DNA from: Hungatella sp. UBA5982
Lineage (GTDB): Bacteria; Bacillota; Clostridia; Lachnospirales; Lachnospiraceae
Assembly (NCBI GenBank): GCA_002429965.1
Contig: DJBG01000073.1
Coordinates: 3,539-8,587, forward strand
Length of the DNA stretch: 5,049 bases
Reading direction: 5' to 3'
The notes under the pieces: generated by a model
The model's database searches: none
Told to the model about the DNA's origin: nothing
Seen by the model: only the letters and a program-made list of their open reading frames with translations
Made by a program: the position numbers and the translations under genes
Shown: positions 1-4,964 of the stretch, piece by piece
Position numbering within the stretch: the stretch's first letter is position 1
Layout of the letters: each line of letters starts with the position of its first letter

Positions 1-262
1 TTAAGCTGCCCTCTGAGCTGAGTAAAATATCTCCGATGGTTATCTGGGAGGGCTGCCTTGCCAGCTTATAACCTCCCATGTGGCCCCGGTAGGTTGTGAG
101 CAGATTGCTGCGGTTTAAAAAAGGAACGATCTGTTCTAAATATTTTTTTGAGATGCTCTGCCTTTCGGAAATATCTTTTAAGGCAATGAATTCCTCGTTA
201 TAATGCTCGGCTAAATCAATCATCATCCGAAGAGAGTAGCGTCCGCGAGTCGATATTTTCAT
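1..262 (-). CDS. Rrf2-family transcriptional regulator, CymR-like (partial, 3' end outside window)
   Basis: This is a DNA-binding regulator of the Rrf2 family, which includes CymR, IscR and NsrR. Only the first 87 residues are visible; the frame is still open at the window edge. The opening MKISTRGRYSLRMMIDLAEH is the family hallmark. A winged helix-turn-helix follows: helices at about residues 28-51 (LKDIS...SKKYLEQIV) and a wing at 56-69 with the typical YRGHMGGYKLAR. The start ATG (260-262) is preceded by AAGGTGG (plus-strand 269-275), six bases away. The gene is divergent from a sulfur enzyme operon and about 3.8 kb from cysK, so a CymR-like role in cysteine control is the best inference. 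Family members that bind an Fe-S cluster carry three cysteines just after residue 90, which is outside the window, so an IscR-like identity cannot be excluded. Family membership is near certain; the specific role is not. Confidence 0.9.
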   Translation of the reverse strand, partial: MKISTRGRYSLRMMIDLAEHYNEEFIALKDISERQSISKKYLEQIVPFLNRSNLLTTYRGHMGGYKLARQPSQITIGDILLSSEGSL

Positions 263-275
263 AGTATACCACCTT

Positions 276-290
276 ACAAAACAATTTTGT
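276..290 (-). repeat. Short inverted repeat in the Rrf2 5' leader
   Basis: ACAAAA and TTTTGT form perfect 6-bp arms around a 3-base spacer. In the minus-strand mRNA this would be a weak A/U-rich hairpin ending immediately before the AAGGTGG ribosome binding site. It could be chance in AT-rich DNA. Confidence 0.3.
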
Positions 291-295
291 GTATC

Positions 296-328
296 AATAC
301 CTATTTTACCATGGGTTGAATAGGTATT
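296..328. repeat. Second, overlapping inverted repeat AATACCTATT / AATAGGTATT
   Basis: AATACCTATT (296-305) is the exact reverse complement of AATAGGTATT (319-328), with 13 bases between. The left arm covers part of the -10 box and the predicted start of the Rrf2 transcript; the right arm runs through the centre of the larger dyad at 310-337. It may be a second operator arrangement or a pair of half-sites. The same ACCTAT...ATAGGT core recurs before cysK. Confidence 0.45.
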
Positions 329-331
329 CAA
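303..331 (-). promoter_or_regulatory. Promoter of the Rrf2 regulator gene
   Basis: On the minus strand, TTGAAT (326-331) is a -35 box and TAAAAT (303-308) a -10 box, separated by exactly 17 bases. This is a good match to a housekeeping sigma-A promoter. It predicts a start near 296 and a leader of about 35 bases. The -35 box and most of the spacer lie within the large inverted repeat at 310-337. Confidence 0.65.
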
Positions 332-337
332 CCCATG
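310..337. promoter_or_regulatory. Perfect 13-bp dyad over the Rrf2 promoter (candidate operator)
   Basis: CATGGGTTGAATA (310-322) and its exact reverse complement TATTCAACCCATG (325-337) are separated by two bases. The 28-base dyad covers the -35 box and nearly all of the spacer of the minus-strand promoter, so a bound dimer would block polymerase. Because it lies upstream of both predicted transcripts, it is more likely a DNA operator than an RNA hairpin. Dyads of roughly this length are usual for Rrf2-family dimers, so autorepression by the adjacent regulator is the natural inference. It could also influence the divergent operon, whose promoter lies about 65 bases away. Confidence 0.6.
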
Positions 338-400
338 AAATGAAATTCTTTTTGCAATAGAAATAAACTATAGCAGGTGATTGTTTTTAAGTAATAACCA

Positions 401-429
401 TTGACAGTATTCCATTGGTATACTTATGG
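401..429 (+). promoter_or_regulatory. Promoter of the cystathionine gamma-synthase/C-S lyase operon
   Basis: A perfect -35 box TTGACA (401-406) is followed after 17 bases by TTATGG (424-429), a weak -10. An alternative is the extended -10 element TGGTATACT (416-424), a five-of-six match to TATAAT with an upstream TG, which would not need a well-spaced -35. Either gives a start near 431-436 and a leader of about 40-45 bases. That is too short for a T-box or SAM riboswitch, so control is probably at initiation. Confidence 0.55.
407..423. promoter_or_regulatory. Dyad GTATTCCATTGGTATAC between -35 and -10 (candidate Rrf2/CymR-like operator)
   Basis: The 17 bases form a near-perfect palindrome: GTATTCCA and TGGTATAC pair at 7 of 8 positions about a central T. 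It exactly fills the spacer after TTGACA and overlaps the alternative -10 element. The CC...GG core flanked by A/T bases resembles published CymR boxes in style, but this is a by-eye comparison and no motif scan was done. It is inferred to be the repressor site for this operon. Confidence 0.45.
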
Positions 430-475
430 ATAGAATAGAAGTATGATTCCAAACATGAGAAAGAGGGGAATGAAT

Positions 476-1630
476 ATGGAATACGGGATTTCTACAAAAT
501 GTTTATACGGCAATGGGGAAGGGGTTACTACAGACAAGTCTGGAGCCATCAGTTTTCCTATTTATCAGACAGCTACCTTTGCTCATAAGGGAATCGGGGA
601 AAGCACCGGTTATGATTACAGCCGCCTTCAGAATCCAACCAGGGAGCAGTTGGAAAAGGTGGTGGCTTCCCTTGAAAATGGGGTGGATGCCCTTGCATTT
701 TCCAGCGGAATGGCTGCAATCACAGCTTTAATGGAATTGTTTCAGCCAGGAGACCATATAATAATCGACTGTGATTTATATGGCGGCAGCATCCGTTTGT
801 TCGATAATATCAGCAAGAAGAACGGGATTTTAATCAGTTCTGTAGACTGTTCCCACGGGGACTTGGCAGAATTTGAAAACCTGATAGGTGAAAATACAAA
901 AGCAATATATATTGAGACTCCGACAAATCCTATGATGAATGTCATAGACATTGGCAAGCTGGCAGAGATTGCAAAAAAGCATCATCTGCTTTTAATCGTG
1001 GACAATACGTTTTTGTCCCCTTATTTTCAAAACCCGCTGAAGCTGGGAGCAGACATTGTGGTCCACAGCGGAACCAAATATTTAGGCGGCCATAATGATA
1101 CCATCGCAGGCTTTCTGGTCACCTCCTCGGAGGAGATATCCGAAAAACTCAGGTTTATCATTAAAACGGTAGGTTCCGGGCTGGCTCCCTTTGACAGCTG
1201 GCTTATATTAAGAGGGATTAAAACCCTTGCAATCCGGATGGAGCGCGGGGAGAAGAATGCCAGGAAGCTTGTGGAGTGGCTATGCCAGGAAAAGAAGATC
1301 ACAAATGTATATTACCCCGGAATCCAGTCACATCCCGGTCACGAGGTCTGTAAAAAGCAGGCAACAGGGTTCGGCTGCATGGTTACCTTTGAGGTGGAGT
1401 CAAAGGAGCTGGCCCATCGGATTTTAAAAGAAGTAAAACTGATCCACTTTGCAGAAAGCTTAGGCGGCGTAGAAACGCTGATCACTTACCCCATTACCCA
1501 GACGCATGCCGATGTGCCCAAAGATGTTCTGGAGGCCAACGGCGTCACCGACCGGATCTTAAGGTTATCGGTGGGAATCGAGGAAGCGGAAGATTTGATA
1601 AGGGAATTGGAGCGGATATTTTATGTGTAA
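476..1630 (+). CDS. Cystathionine gamma-synthase / gamma-lyase family PLP enzyme
   Basis: This is a cytoplasmic PLP enzyme of the Cys/Met metabolism family, 384 residues, the usual length. It either joins an activated homoserine with cysteine to give cystathionine (gamma-synthase) or cleaves cystathionine to cysteine (gamma-lyase). Visible landmarks are YSR (48-50) for PLP phosphate contacts from the neighbouring subunit, SSGMAA (76-81), the stacking Tyr102 in LYGG, Asp176 in VDNTF, the PLP lysine Lys201 in SGTKYLGGHND, SLGGVETLITYP (328-339), and Arg363 in LRLSVGIE for the substrate carboxylate. The loop after Tyr102 (GGSIRLF) lacks the Cys typical of methionine gamma-lyase. The start at 476 is chosen because GAGGGG (463-468) lies seven bases upstream; the in-frame ATGs at 443 and 470 lack a correctly spaced site. 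It is the first gene of an operon with the downstream C-S lyase. Family is near certain; the direction (metB/metI or mccB type) is undecided, so no symbol is given. Confidence 0.93.
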   Translation: MEYGISTKCLYGNGEGVTTDKSGAISFPIYQTATFAHKGIGESTGYDYSRLQNPTREQLEKVVASLENGVDALAFSSGMAAITALMELFQPGDHIIIDCDLYGGSIRLFDNISKKNGILISSVDCSHGDLAEFENLIGENTKAIYIETPTNPMMNVIDIGKLAEIAKKHHLLLIVDNTFLSPYFQNPLKLGADIVVHSGTKYLGGHNDTIAGFLVTSSEEISEKLRFIIKTVGSGLAPFDSWLILRGIKTLAIRMERGEKNARKLVEWLCQEKKITNVYYPGIQSHPGHEVCKKQATGFGCMVTFEVESKELAHRILKEVKLIHFAESLGGVETLITYPITQTHADVPKDVLEANGVTDRILRLSVGIEEAEDLIRELERIFYV

Positions 1631-2807
1631 GGAAACGATTAATTTTGACGAGGTCATTAACCGTAAAAATACAAACAGCATCAAGTATGATTTTGCATTG
1701 CGAAGGGGGAAACCGGAAAATTTGCTGCCTTTGTGGGTGGCGGATATGGACTTCAAGGTATCCGAAAAGATTCTGGACGCCCTTCATGAGCGGGTCAACC
1801 ATGGGATTTTCGGCTACAGTGAAGTCCAGGATGAATATTTTGAGGCCATCCGGGACTGGATGGAAAAAAAGCATCACTGGAATGTGGAAAGCAGGTGGCT
1901 GGTCAAAACACCGGGTGTTGTATTTGCATTAGCCATGGCTGTCCAGGCTTTTACGGATCCCGGGGATGGAGTCATGATCCAGCAGCCTGTGTATTATCCC
2001 TTCAGCGAAGTCGTTGAGGACAATGACAGGGTGCTCGTGGATAACTCTCTGTATCTTGGAGAAGATGGCAGGTATCACATAGATTTTGAGGACTTTGAAA
2101 GAAAAGCAGAGGAGTTCCATGTGAAGTTATTCCTGTTTTGCAATCCTCATAATCCGGTAGGTAGAGTCTGGAGCCGTGAGGAATTGGAGAAATTAGGGGA
2201 AATTTGCATCCGAAGAGATATTCTGGTAGTCAGCGATGAGATTCACCAGGATTTTGTGTTTGAGGGAGAGCACCTGGTATTTGCCAATCTAAGCGAAGAA
2301 CTGAAAAACAGGACCATTACATGCACCTCGCCAAGTAAGACCTTCAATCTGGCAGGTCTGCAGATTTCCAATATATTTATTGCAAATCAGAAGGTGAGGC
2401 GAAGGTTTCGCAGGCAGGTAGCCGCAGCCGGATACAGTCAGCTTAATACCCTGGGCTTAACCGCATGCGAAGCGGCGTACCGCCATGGAGAAGAGTGGTA
2501 TGATCAGCTTATGGTGTATTTAAGAGCGAACATTTCCTATGTACGGGAATTTTTAAAAGAAAGAATACCCAAGGTCAAGCTTATAGAACCGGAAGGAACC
2601 TATCTTGTCTGGCTGGATTTTAGGGAACTGGGCCTGACAGAAGGGGAGAGAGAAGACCTAATCATAAAAAAAGCAGGGCTTTGGCTGGATAGCGGCGCCA
2701 TGTTCGGACCGGTGGGAGAGGGATTTGAAAGAATCAATGCAGCATGCCCCCGGTCTATTCTGGAAAAGGCTTTGGAGAACTTAGAGAAAGCCATAAAGAC
2801 GTTGTAA
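1623..2807 (+). CDS. patB: MalY/PatB-type C-S beta-lyase (cystathionine beta-lyase)
   Basis: This is a PLP enzyme of aminotransferase fold class I, MalY/PatB subfamily, 394 residues, normal length. It splits the C-S bond of cystathionine, giving homocysteine, pyruvate and ammonia; relatives also cleave cysteine to sulfide. Landmarks are PLWVADMDF (36-44), the diagnostic start of this subfamily, GIFGYSE (61-67), Asn174 in CNPHNPVG, Asp205 in SDEIHQDF, the PLP lysine Lys239 in SPSKTFNLAG, and Arg370/Arg377 near the C-terminus (ERINAACPRS). The ATG overlaps the end of the preceding gene by 8 bases (ATGTGTAA), with GGAG at 1609-1612, so the two are probably translationally coupled. Gamma-synthase followed by beta-lyase is the classic route from cysteine to homocysteine. 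Alternatively the pair degrades cystathionine and cysteine. A role as regulator, as for E. coli MalY on MalT, is not suggested here. Confidence 0.92.
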   Translation: MCKETINFDEVINRKNTNSIKYDFALRRGKPENLLPLWVADMDFKVSEKILDALHERVNHGIFGYSEVQDEYFEAIRDWMEKKHHWNVESRWLVKTPGVVFALAMAVQAFTDPGDGVMIQQPVYYPFSEVVEDNDRVLVDNSLYLGEDGRYHIDFEDFERKAEEFHVKLFLFCNPHNPVGRVWSREELEKLGEICIRRDILVVSDEIHQDFVFEGEHLVFANLSEELKNRTITCTSPSKTFNLAGLQISNIFIANQKVRRRFRRQVAAAGYSQLNTLGLTACEAAYRHGEEWYDQLMVYLRANISYVREFLKERIPKVKLIEPEGTYLVWLDFRELGLTEGEREDLIIKKAGLWLDSGAMFGPVGEGFERINAACPRSILEKALENLEKAIKTL

Positions 2808-2869
2808 AAAGGTGGAATTTCTCTTTCGCCAGCCGAGATATTGAACCAGCTCCTGTTATGAATCATGCT

Positions 2870-2906
2870 AAAAACCCGCATAAACATTATGTTTATGCGG
2901 GTTTTT
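2870..2906. terminator. Bidirectional intrinsic terminator between convergent genes
   Basis: A perfect 16-bp inverted repeat, AAAAACCCGCATAAAC (2870-2885) and GTTTATGCGGGTTTTT (2891-2906), encloses the loop ATTAT. The GC-rich core is flanked by A and T runs, so the RNA from either strand ends in a U-tract. It lies 62 bases after the C-S lyase stop and 42 bases beyond the rubrerythrin stop, and serves both transcripts. Confidence 0.95.
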
Positions 2907-2948
2907 GGCGTTTTTCCAGGCTAAGCTGCCCATACTGCAAGTCCTTTT

Positions 2949-3542
2949 TTATTTTCCGAATGGAGAGTCTTCCCTGCGGACAAAAAACCCCTGGTTATGG
3001 CTGCAGACCGGACAGACTTGCGGCGCATTGGTACCTTTATGGATGTGGCCGCAGTTTAAGCAGATATATTCAGTGGGCGTATCGTTCTCAAATAGTTTAT
3101 TGTTTTGAACCAGCTGTGCATACTGGTCAAAACGCTGGCTGTGCACTTTTTCTATTTCAGCAATCATATAAAAGGAATTTGCGATATTGGAAAATCCCTC
3201 CTCCTTAGCCTTATCGCCGAAGGATTTGTAAATTGTGTCGTGCTCTGCAGATTCATGCTGTGCGGAAAGCTGCAAAAGCTCCAGGATGTTATTGGAATTG
3301 TCAATGGGATAGTCGGCGCTTATGGAGATTTCCTGTCCATGAAACTCTCTTAAGTGATTATAAAATATCTCAGCGTGTTCTTTTTCCTGACTTCCGGTAT
3401 AATGGAAAAGCCAGTATAAAACCTGAAGATTTTGGTTTTTCGCCTGAGACGCGGCAAATTCGTAACGGCGCCATGCCTGGCATTCTCCTGCAAAAGCTTT
3501 TAAAAGGTTCTCTTTTGTAACGCTGTCTTTTAATGTGACCAT
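2949..3542 (-). CDS. rbr: Rubrerythrin
   Basis: This cytoplasmic non-haem iron protein reduces hydrogen peroxide in anaerobes, taking electrons from NAD(P)H through rubredoxin-type carriers. It has 197 residues, close to the classic 190-195. Residues 1-150 are the ferritin-like four-helix bundle with diiron ligands in expected places: Glu20 (FAGE), Glu53 and His56 (ExxH), Glu97 and/or Glu100 (HESAEH), and Glu131/His134 (EIEKVH). The C-terminal rubredoxin domain carries the Fe(Cys)4 pairs Cys161/Cys164 (CLNCG) and Cys177/Cys180 (CPVC). AGGAGG (plus-strand 3551-3556) stands eight bases before the ATG. Position 21 is Cys where many relatives have Ser. It is a lone gene between terminator 2870-2906 and the cysK promoter region, divergent from cysK. 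It may protect thiols and Fe-S enzymes, but its link to the sulfur genes may be only positional. Confidence 0.95.
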   Translation of the reverse strand: MVTLKDSVTKENLLKAFAGECQAWRRYEFAASQAKNQNLQVLYWLFHYTGSQEKEHAEIFYNHLREFHGQEISISADYPIDNSNNILELLQLSAQHESAEHDTIYKSFGDKAKEEGFSNIANSFYMIAEIEKVHSQRFDQYAQLVQNNKLFENDTPTEYICLNCGHIHKGTNAPQVCPVCSHNQGFFVRREDSPFGK

Positions 3543-3563
3543 TTTTAATTCCTCCTAATTTGT

Positions 3564-3582
3564 TTACCATTAGTGTTACCAT
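3564..3582. repeat. Direct repeat TTACCAT, 12-base period
   Basis: TTACCAT occurs at 3564-3570 and 3576-3582, within the predicted rubrerythrin leader just before its ribosome binding site. It does not resemble a PerR box. It could be a tandem protein site or chance. Confidence 0.3.
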
Positions 3583-3593
3583 ATTTCTCCTGA

Positions 3594-3622
3594 TTTATAA
3601 GAAAAAATGGAAAAAGAGGAGA
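3594..3622 (-). promoter_or_regulatory. Possible rubrerythrin promoter
   Basis: On the minus strand, TATAAA (plus-strand 3594-3599) is a good -10 box, with a predicted start near 3587, about 45 bases before the ATG. The hexamer 17 bases upstream, TCTCCT (3617-3622), is a poor -35, so an activator or another sigma preference may be involved, or the promoter may lie elsewhere. Confidence 0.35.
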
Positions 3623-3704
3623 ATCCACCAGAAACCGATGTCATGAAAATAGCAATATGAGTAATGCCCGGTAAGGGAATCTGCAAAAATATCGTAAAAA
3701 GGTA
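3623..3704. other. Intergenic spacer between the rubrerythrin and cysK promoters
   Basis: These roughly 80 bases belong to the 480-base gap between rubrerythrin and cysK, the rest of which is covered by separate entries for promoters, leader peptide and attenuator. No RNA gene, strong hairpin or credible coding frame is seen here. Confidence 0.5.
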
Positions 3705-3736
3705 TTGACACATTTCTCTTCGTGTATTAATATAAT
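3705..3736 (+). promoter_or_regulatory. cysK promoter
   Basis: A perfect -35 TTGACA (3705-3710) is followed after 17 bases by TAATAT (3728-3733). A perfect TATAAT (3731-3736) also exists at a 20-base spacing. Transcription should start near 3740-3745, leaving a leader of about 285 bases before cysK. A strong promoter with a long leader suggests that expression is limited after initiation. Confidence 0.75.
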
Positions 3737-3748
3737 TATAACATATAA

Positions 3749-3767
3749 ACCTATTAAACATATAGGT
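3749..3767 (+). promoter_or_regulatory. Inverted repeat overlapping the leader-peptide ribosome binding site
   Basis: ACCTAT (3749-3754) and ATAGGT (3762-3767) are exact reverse complements with seven bases between. The element lies just after the predicted start site and its right arm is part of AGGTGAT, the ribosome binding site of the leader peptide. As DNA it could be an operator blocking initial transcription; as RNA it could mask the site. The same core pair occurs in the Rrf2 promoter. Confidence 0.4.
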
Positions 3768-3778
3768 GATGAAAAGAG

Positions 3779-3880
3779 ATGATCATTATGATGGAAATCA
3801 AGATAGCAGGAAATCATGGATTATATAATAAATGCTGTTGTCAGGCTGTATGTATGAATAATGATATAGTTTTATTGTAA
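3779..3880 (+). CDS. Cysteine-rich leader peptide of cysK (33 aa)
   Basis: This short frame encodes 33 residues, with Cys19-Cys20-Cys21 (codons TGC TGT TGT, 3833-3841), then Gln-Ala-Val and Cys25 (3851-3853). Four cysteines in a seven-residue stretch (CCCQAVC) is far above background. AGGTGAT (3764-3770) stands eight bases before the ATG at 3779; starts at 3788 and 3791 in the same frame are possible. No signal peptide or domain is seen. The frame lies between the cysK promoter and an intrinsic terminator, and its Cys codons overlap a segment that can pair with downstream leader RNA. The inferred job is to let the ribosome sense charged tRNA-Cys, as trpL senses Trp. The peptide itself probably has no function, although a Cys-rich metal- or thiol-binding role cannot be ruled out. 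I do not recognise the peptide as a named family. Confidence 0.75.
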   Translation: MIIMMEIKIAGNHGLYNKCCCQAVCMNNDIVLL

Positions 3881-3982
3881 TGCTTGTTATGATACCTGAC
3901 GGCCTGGAATATGAGAAATTTTCATATTATCAGCGGAACAAAGGAGCAGGTGCCGTAATTGGCAGCCGCTTCTTTTTATTTT
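3837..3982 (+). promoter_or_regulatory. Predicted cysteine attenuator: alternative pro-terminator and antiterminator pairings
   Basis: Segment 1, GTTGTCAGG (3837-3845), lies over the second and third Cys codons and can pair with segment 2, CCTGACGGC (3895-3903), over nine pairs with two G-U. The overlapping ACGGCCTG (3899-3906) can instead pair with CAG...GCCGT (3947-3956), eight pairs around a two-base bulge. That would occupy the 5' arm of the terminator at 3940-3982. A ribosome stalled at any of the Cys codons would cover segment 1, freeing segment 2 to form the antiterminator. With ample Cys-tRNA the ribosome reaches the stop (3878-3880), close enough to segment 2 to hinder antitermination, and the terminator forms. 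The pairings are seen by eye; no free energies were calculated. Confidence 0.7.
3940..3982 (+). terminator. Intrinsic terminator in the cysK leader
   Basis: AAAGGAGCAGGTGCC (3940-3954) pairs with GGCAGCCGCTTCTTT (3961-3975) around the loop GTAATT, with one bulged or mismatched base on each side and one G-U pair. It is followed by a T-rich run, CTTCTTTTTATTTT (3969-3982). It lies between the leader-peptide stop and the cysK ribosome binding site, on the coding strand, so it would end transcripts before cysK unless the competing pairing forms. Confidence 0.75.
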
Positions 3983-4026
3983 ATAAACAAAATATTAAAT
4001 ATCATATAAAAACGGAGGTAAAGAAT

Positions 4027-4959
4027 ATGGGAACAATTAAAGAAAGCGCAGTGGAGCTCATTGGAGGAACACCGATACTCAAATTAAACAGATATAGTGC
4101 AAAGGAAGGAATCCAGGGCGTTACGCTCCTGGCGAAGCTGGAATACTTAAATCCGGCCGGTTCCGTAAAAGACCGGATCGCACTTGCGATGATTGAGGAT
4201 GCCGAGGAAAAAGGAATACTAAAGCCTGGAGCAACCATCATTGAGCCGACCTCAGGAAATACCGGAATCGGTTTGGCAGCCGTTGCGGCAGCCAAAGGCT
4301 ACCGGACCATTCTGACGCTACCGGATACCATGAGCGTGGAGCGAAGAAACTTATTAAAAGCCTATGGCGCGGAACTGGAATTGACCGAAGGAGCAAAGGG
4401 CATGAAGGGTGCCATTGAGAAAGCCGAGGAGCTGAAAAACAGCATACCTGGTTCGATTATCCTGGGACAGTTTGTAAACCAGGCAAACCCCAAAGTGCAC
4501 AAGGAAACCACCGGTCCGGAGATCTGGGAACAGACGGCTGGTGAAGTGGATATTTTTATATCTGGCGTAGGCACAGGCGGAACCATTACAGGTGTGGGCC
4601 AATATTTAAAGGAAAAGAAACCGGATGTCAAAATCGTAGCGGTAGAACCGGCAAGCAGTCCGGTACTCTCCGGAGGCAAACCAGGGCCTCACAAGATTCA
4701 GGGAATCGGCGCAGGTTTTGTGCCTGAAGTCCTGGATACCGGAATTTACGATGAGATAATTACCGTTGAGAATGAGGATTCATTTAAGGAAGGTAAGGCC
4801 TTTGCAGTATCAGAGGGAATTCTTGTGGGAATCTCTTCCGGCGCTGCATTAAAAGCCGCAAAGCTGCTGGCGGAAAGACCGGAAAACAAGGGAAAGACCA
4901 TTGTGGTCCTGCTTCCGGATTCCGGTGACCGGTATCTGTCCACTCCCTTATTCTCGTGA
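4027..4959 (+). CDS. cysK: Cysteine synthase (O-acetylserine sulfhydrylase)
   Basis: This PLP enzyme condenses O-acetylserine with sulfide to give cysteine and acetate, in the cytoplasm. It has 310 residues, a normal length. Landmarks are [12 protein letters not shown] (10-21), the PLP lysine Lys48 in GSVKDR, the substrate loop TSGNTG (75-80), the phosphate-binding GTGGT (182-186), [18 protein letters not shown] (216-233) typical of CysK rather than CysM, Ser271 in GISSGAA near the PLP pyridine, and [10 protein letters not shown] (297-306). The start at 4027 is chosen because GGAGGT (4014-4019) lies seven bases upstream and the protein then begins like other CysK proteins; the same frame is open back to 3880 but that part has no homologous look. 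The protein has no cysteine residue. No cysE (serine acetyltransferase) is in the window. Expression is predicted to depend on the upstream Cys-codon attenuator. Confidence 0.96.
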   Translation: MGTIKESAVELIGGTPILKLNRYSAKEGIQGVTLLAKLEYLNPAGSVKDRIALAMIEDAEEKGILKPGATIIEPTSGNTGIGLAAVAAAKGYRTILTLPDTMSVERRNLLKAYGAELELTEGAKGMKGAIEKAEELKNSIPGSIILGQFVNQANPKVHKETTGPEIWEQTAGEVDIFISGVGTGGTITGVGQYLKEKKPDVKIVAVEPASSPVLSGGKPGPHKIQGIGAGFVPEVLDTGIYDEIITVENEDSFKEGKAFAVSEGILVGISSGAALKAAKLLAERPENKGKTIVVLLPDSGDRYLSTPLFS

Positions 4960-4964
4960 AGGCA

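Noticed and set aside
443..475. N-terminal extension of the cystathionine gamma-synthase family protein (ATG at 443 or 470)
   Set aside because: GAGGGG at 463-468 is correctly spaced only for the ATG at 476, and family proteins begin near there; 443 would also lie almost at the predicted transcription start.
2744..3208. 154-codon plus-strand frame
   Set aside because: It overlaps the end of the C-S lyase, the terminator and the opposite strand of rubrerythrin, and has no recognisable domain.
3370..3582. 70-codon minus-strand frame beginning ATGGTAACACTA, resembling the rubrerythrin start ATGGTCACATTA
   Set aside because: It is out of frame with rubrerythrin and lacks a ribosome binding site; the similarity is short and probably chance.
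3576..3761. 61-codon minus-strand frame between rubrerythrin and cysK
   Set aside because: It starts inside the cysK leader and runs through the cysK promoter, has AT-rich composition and no convincing ribosome binding site; its hydrophobic look follows from T-rich codons.
3769..3825. 18-codon frame from the ATG at 3769 in another frame of the cysK leader
   Set aside because: The AGGT before it is too close for initiation, and it lacks the Cys run.
3741..4026. tRNA-Cys T-box or SAM riboswitch in the cysK leader
   Set aside because: I see neither a T-box TGGNACC-type sequence nor S-box core elements, and the leader contains a translatable Cys-rich frame instead.
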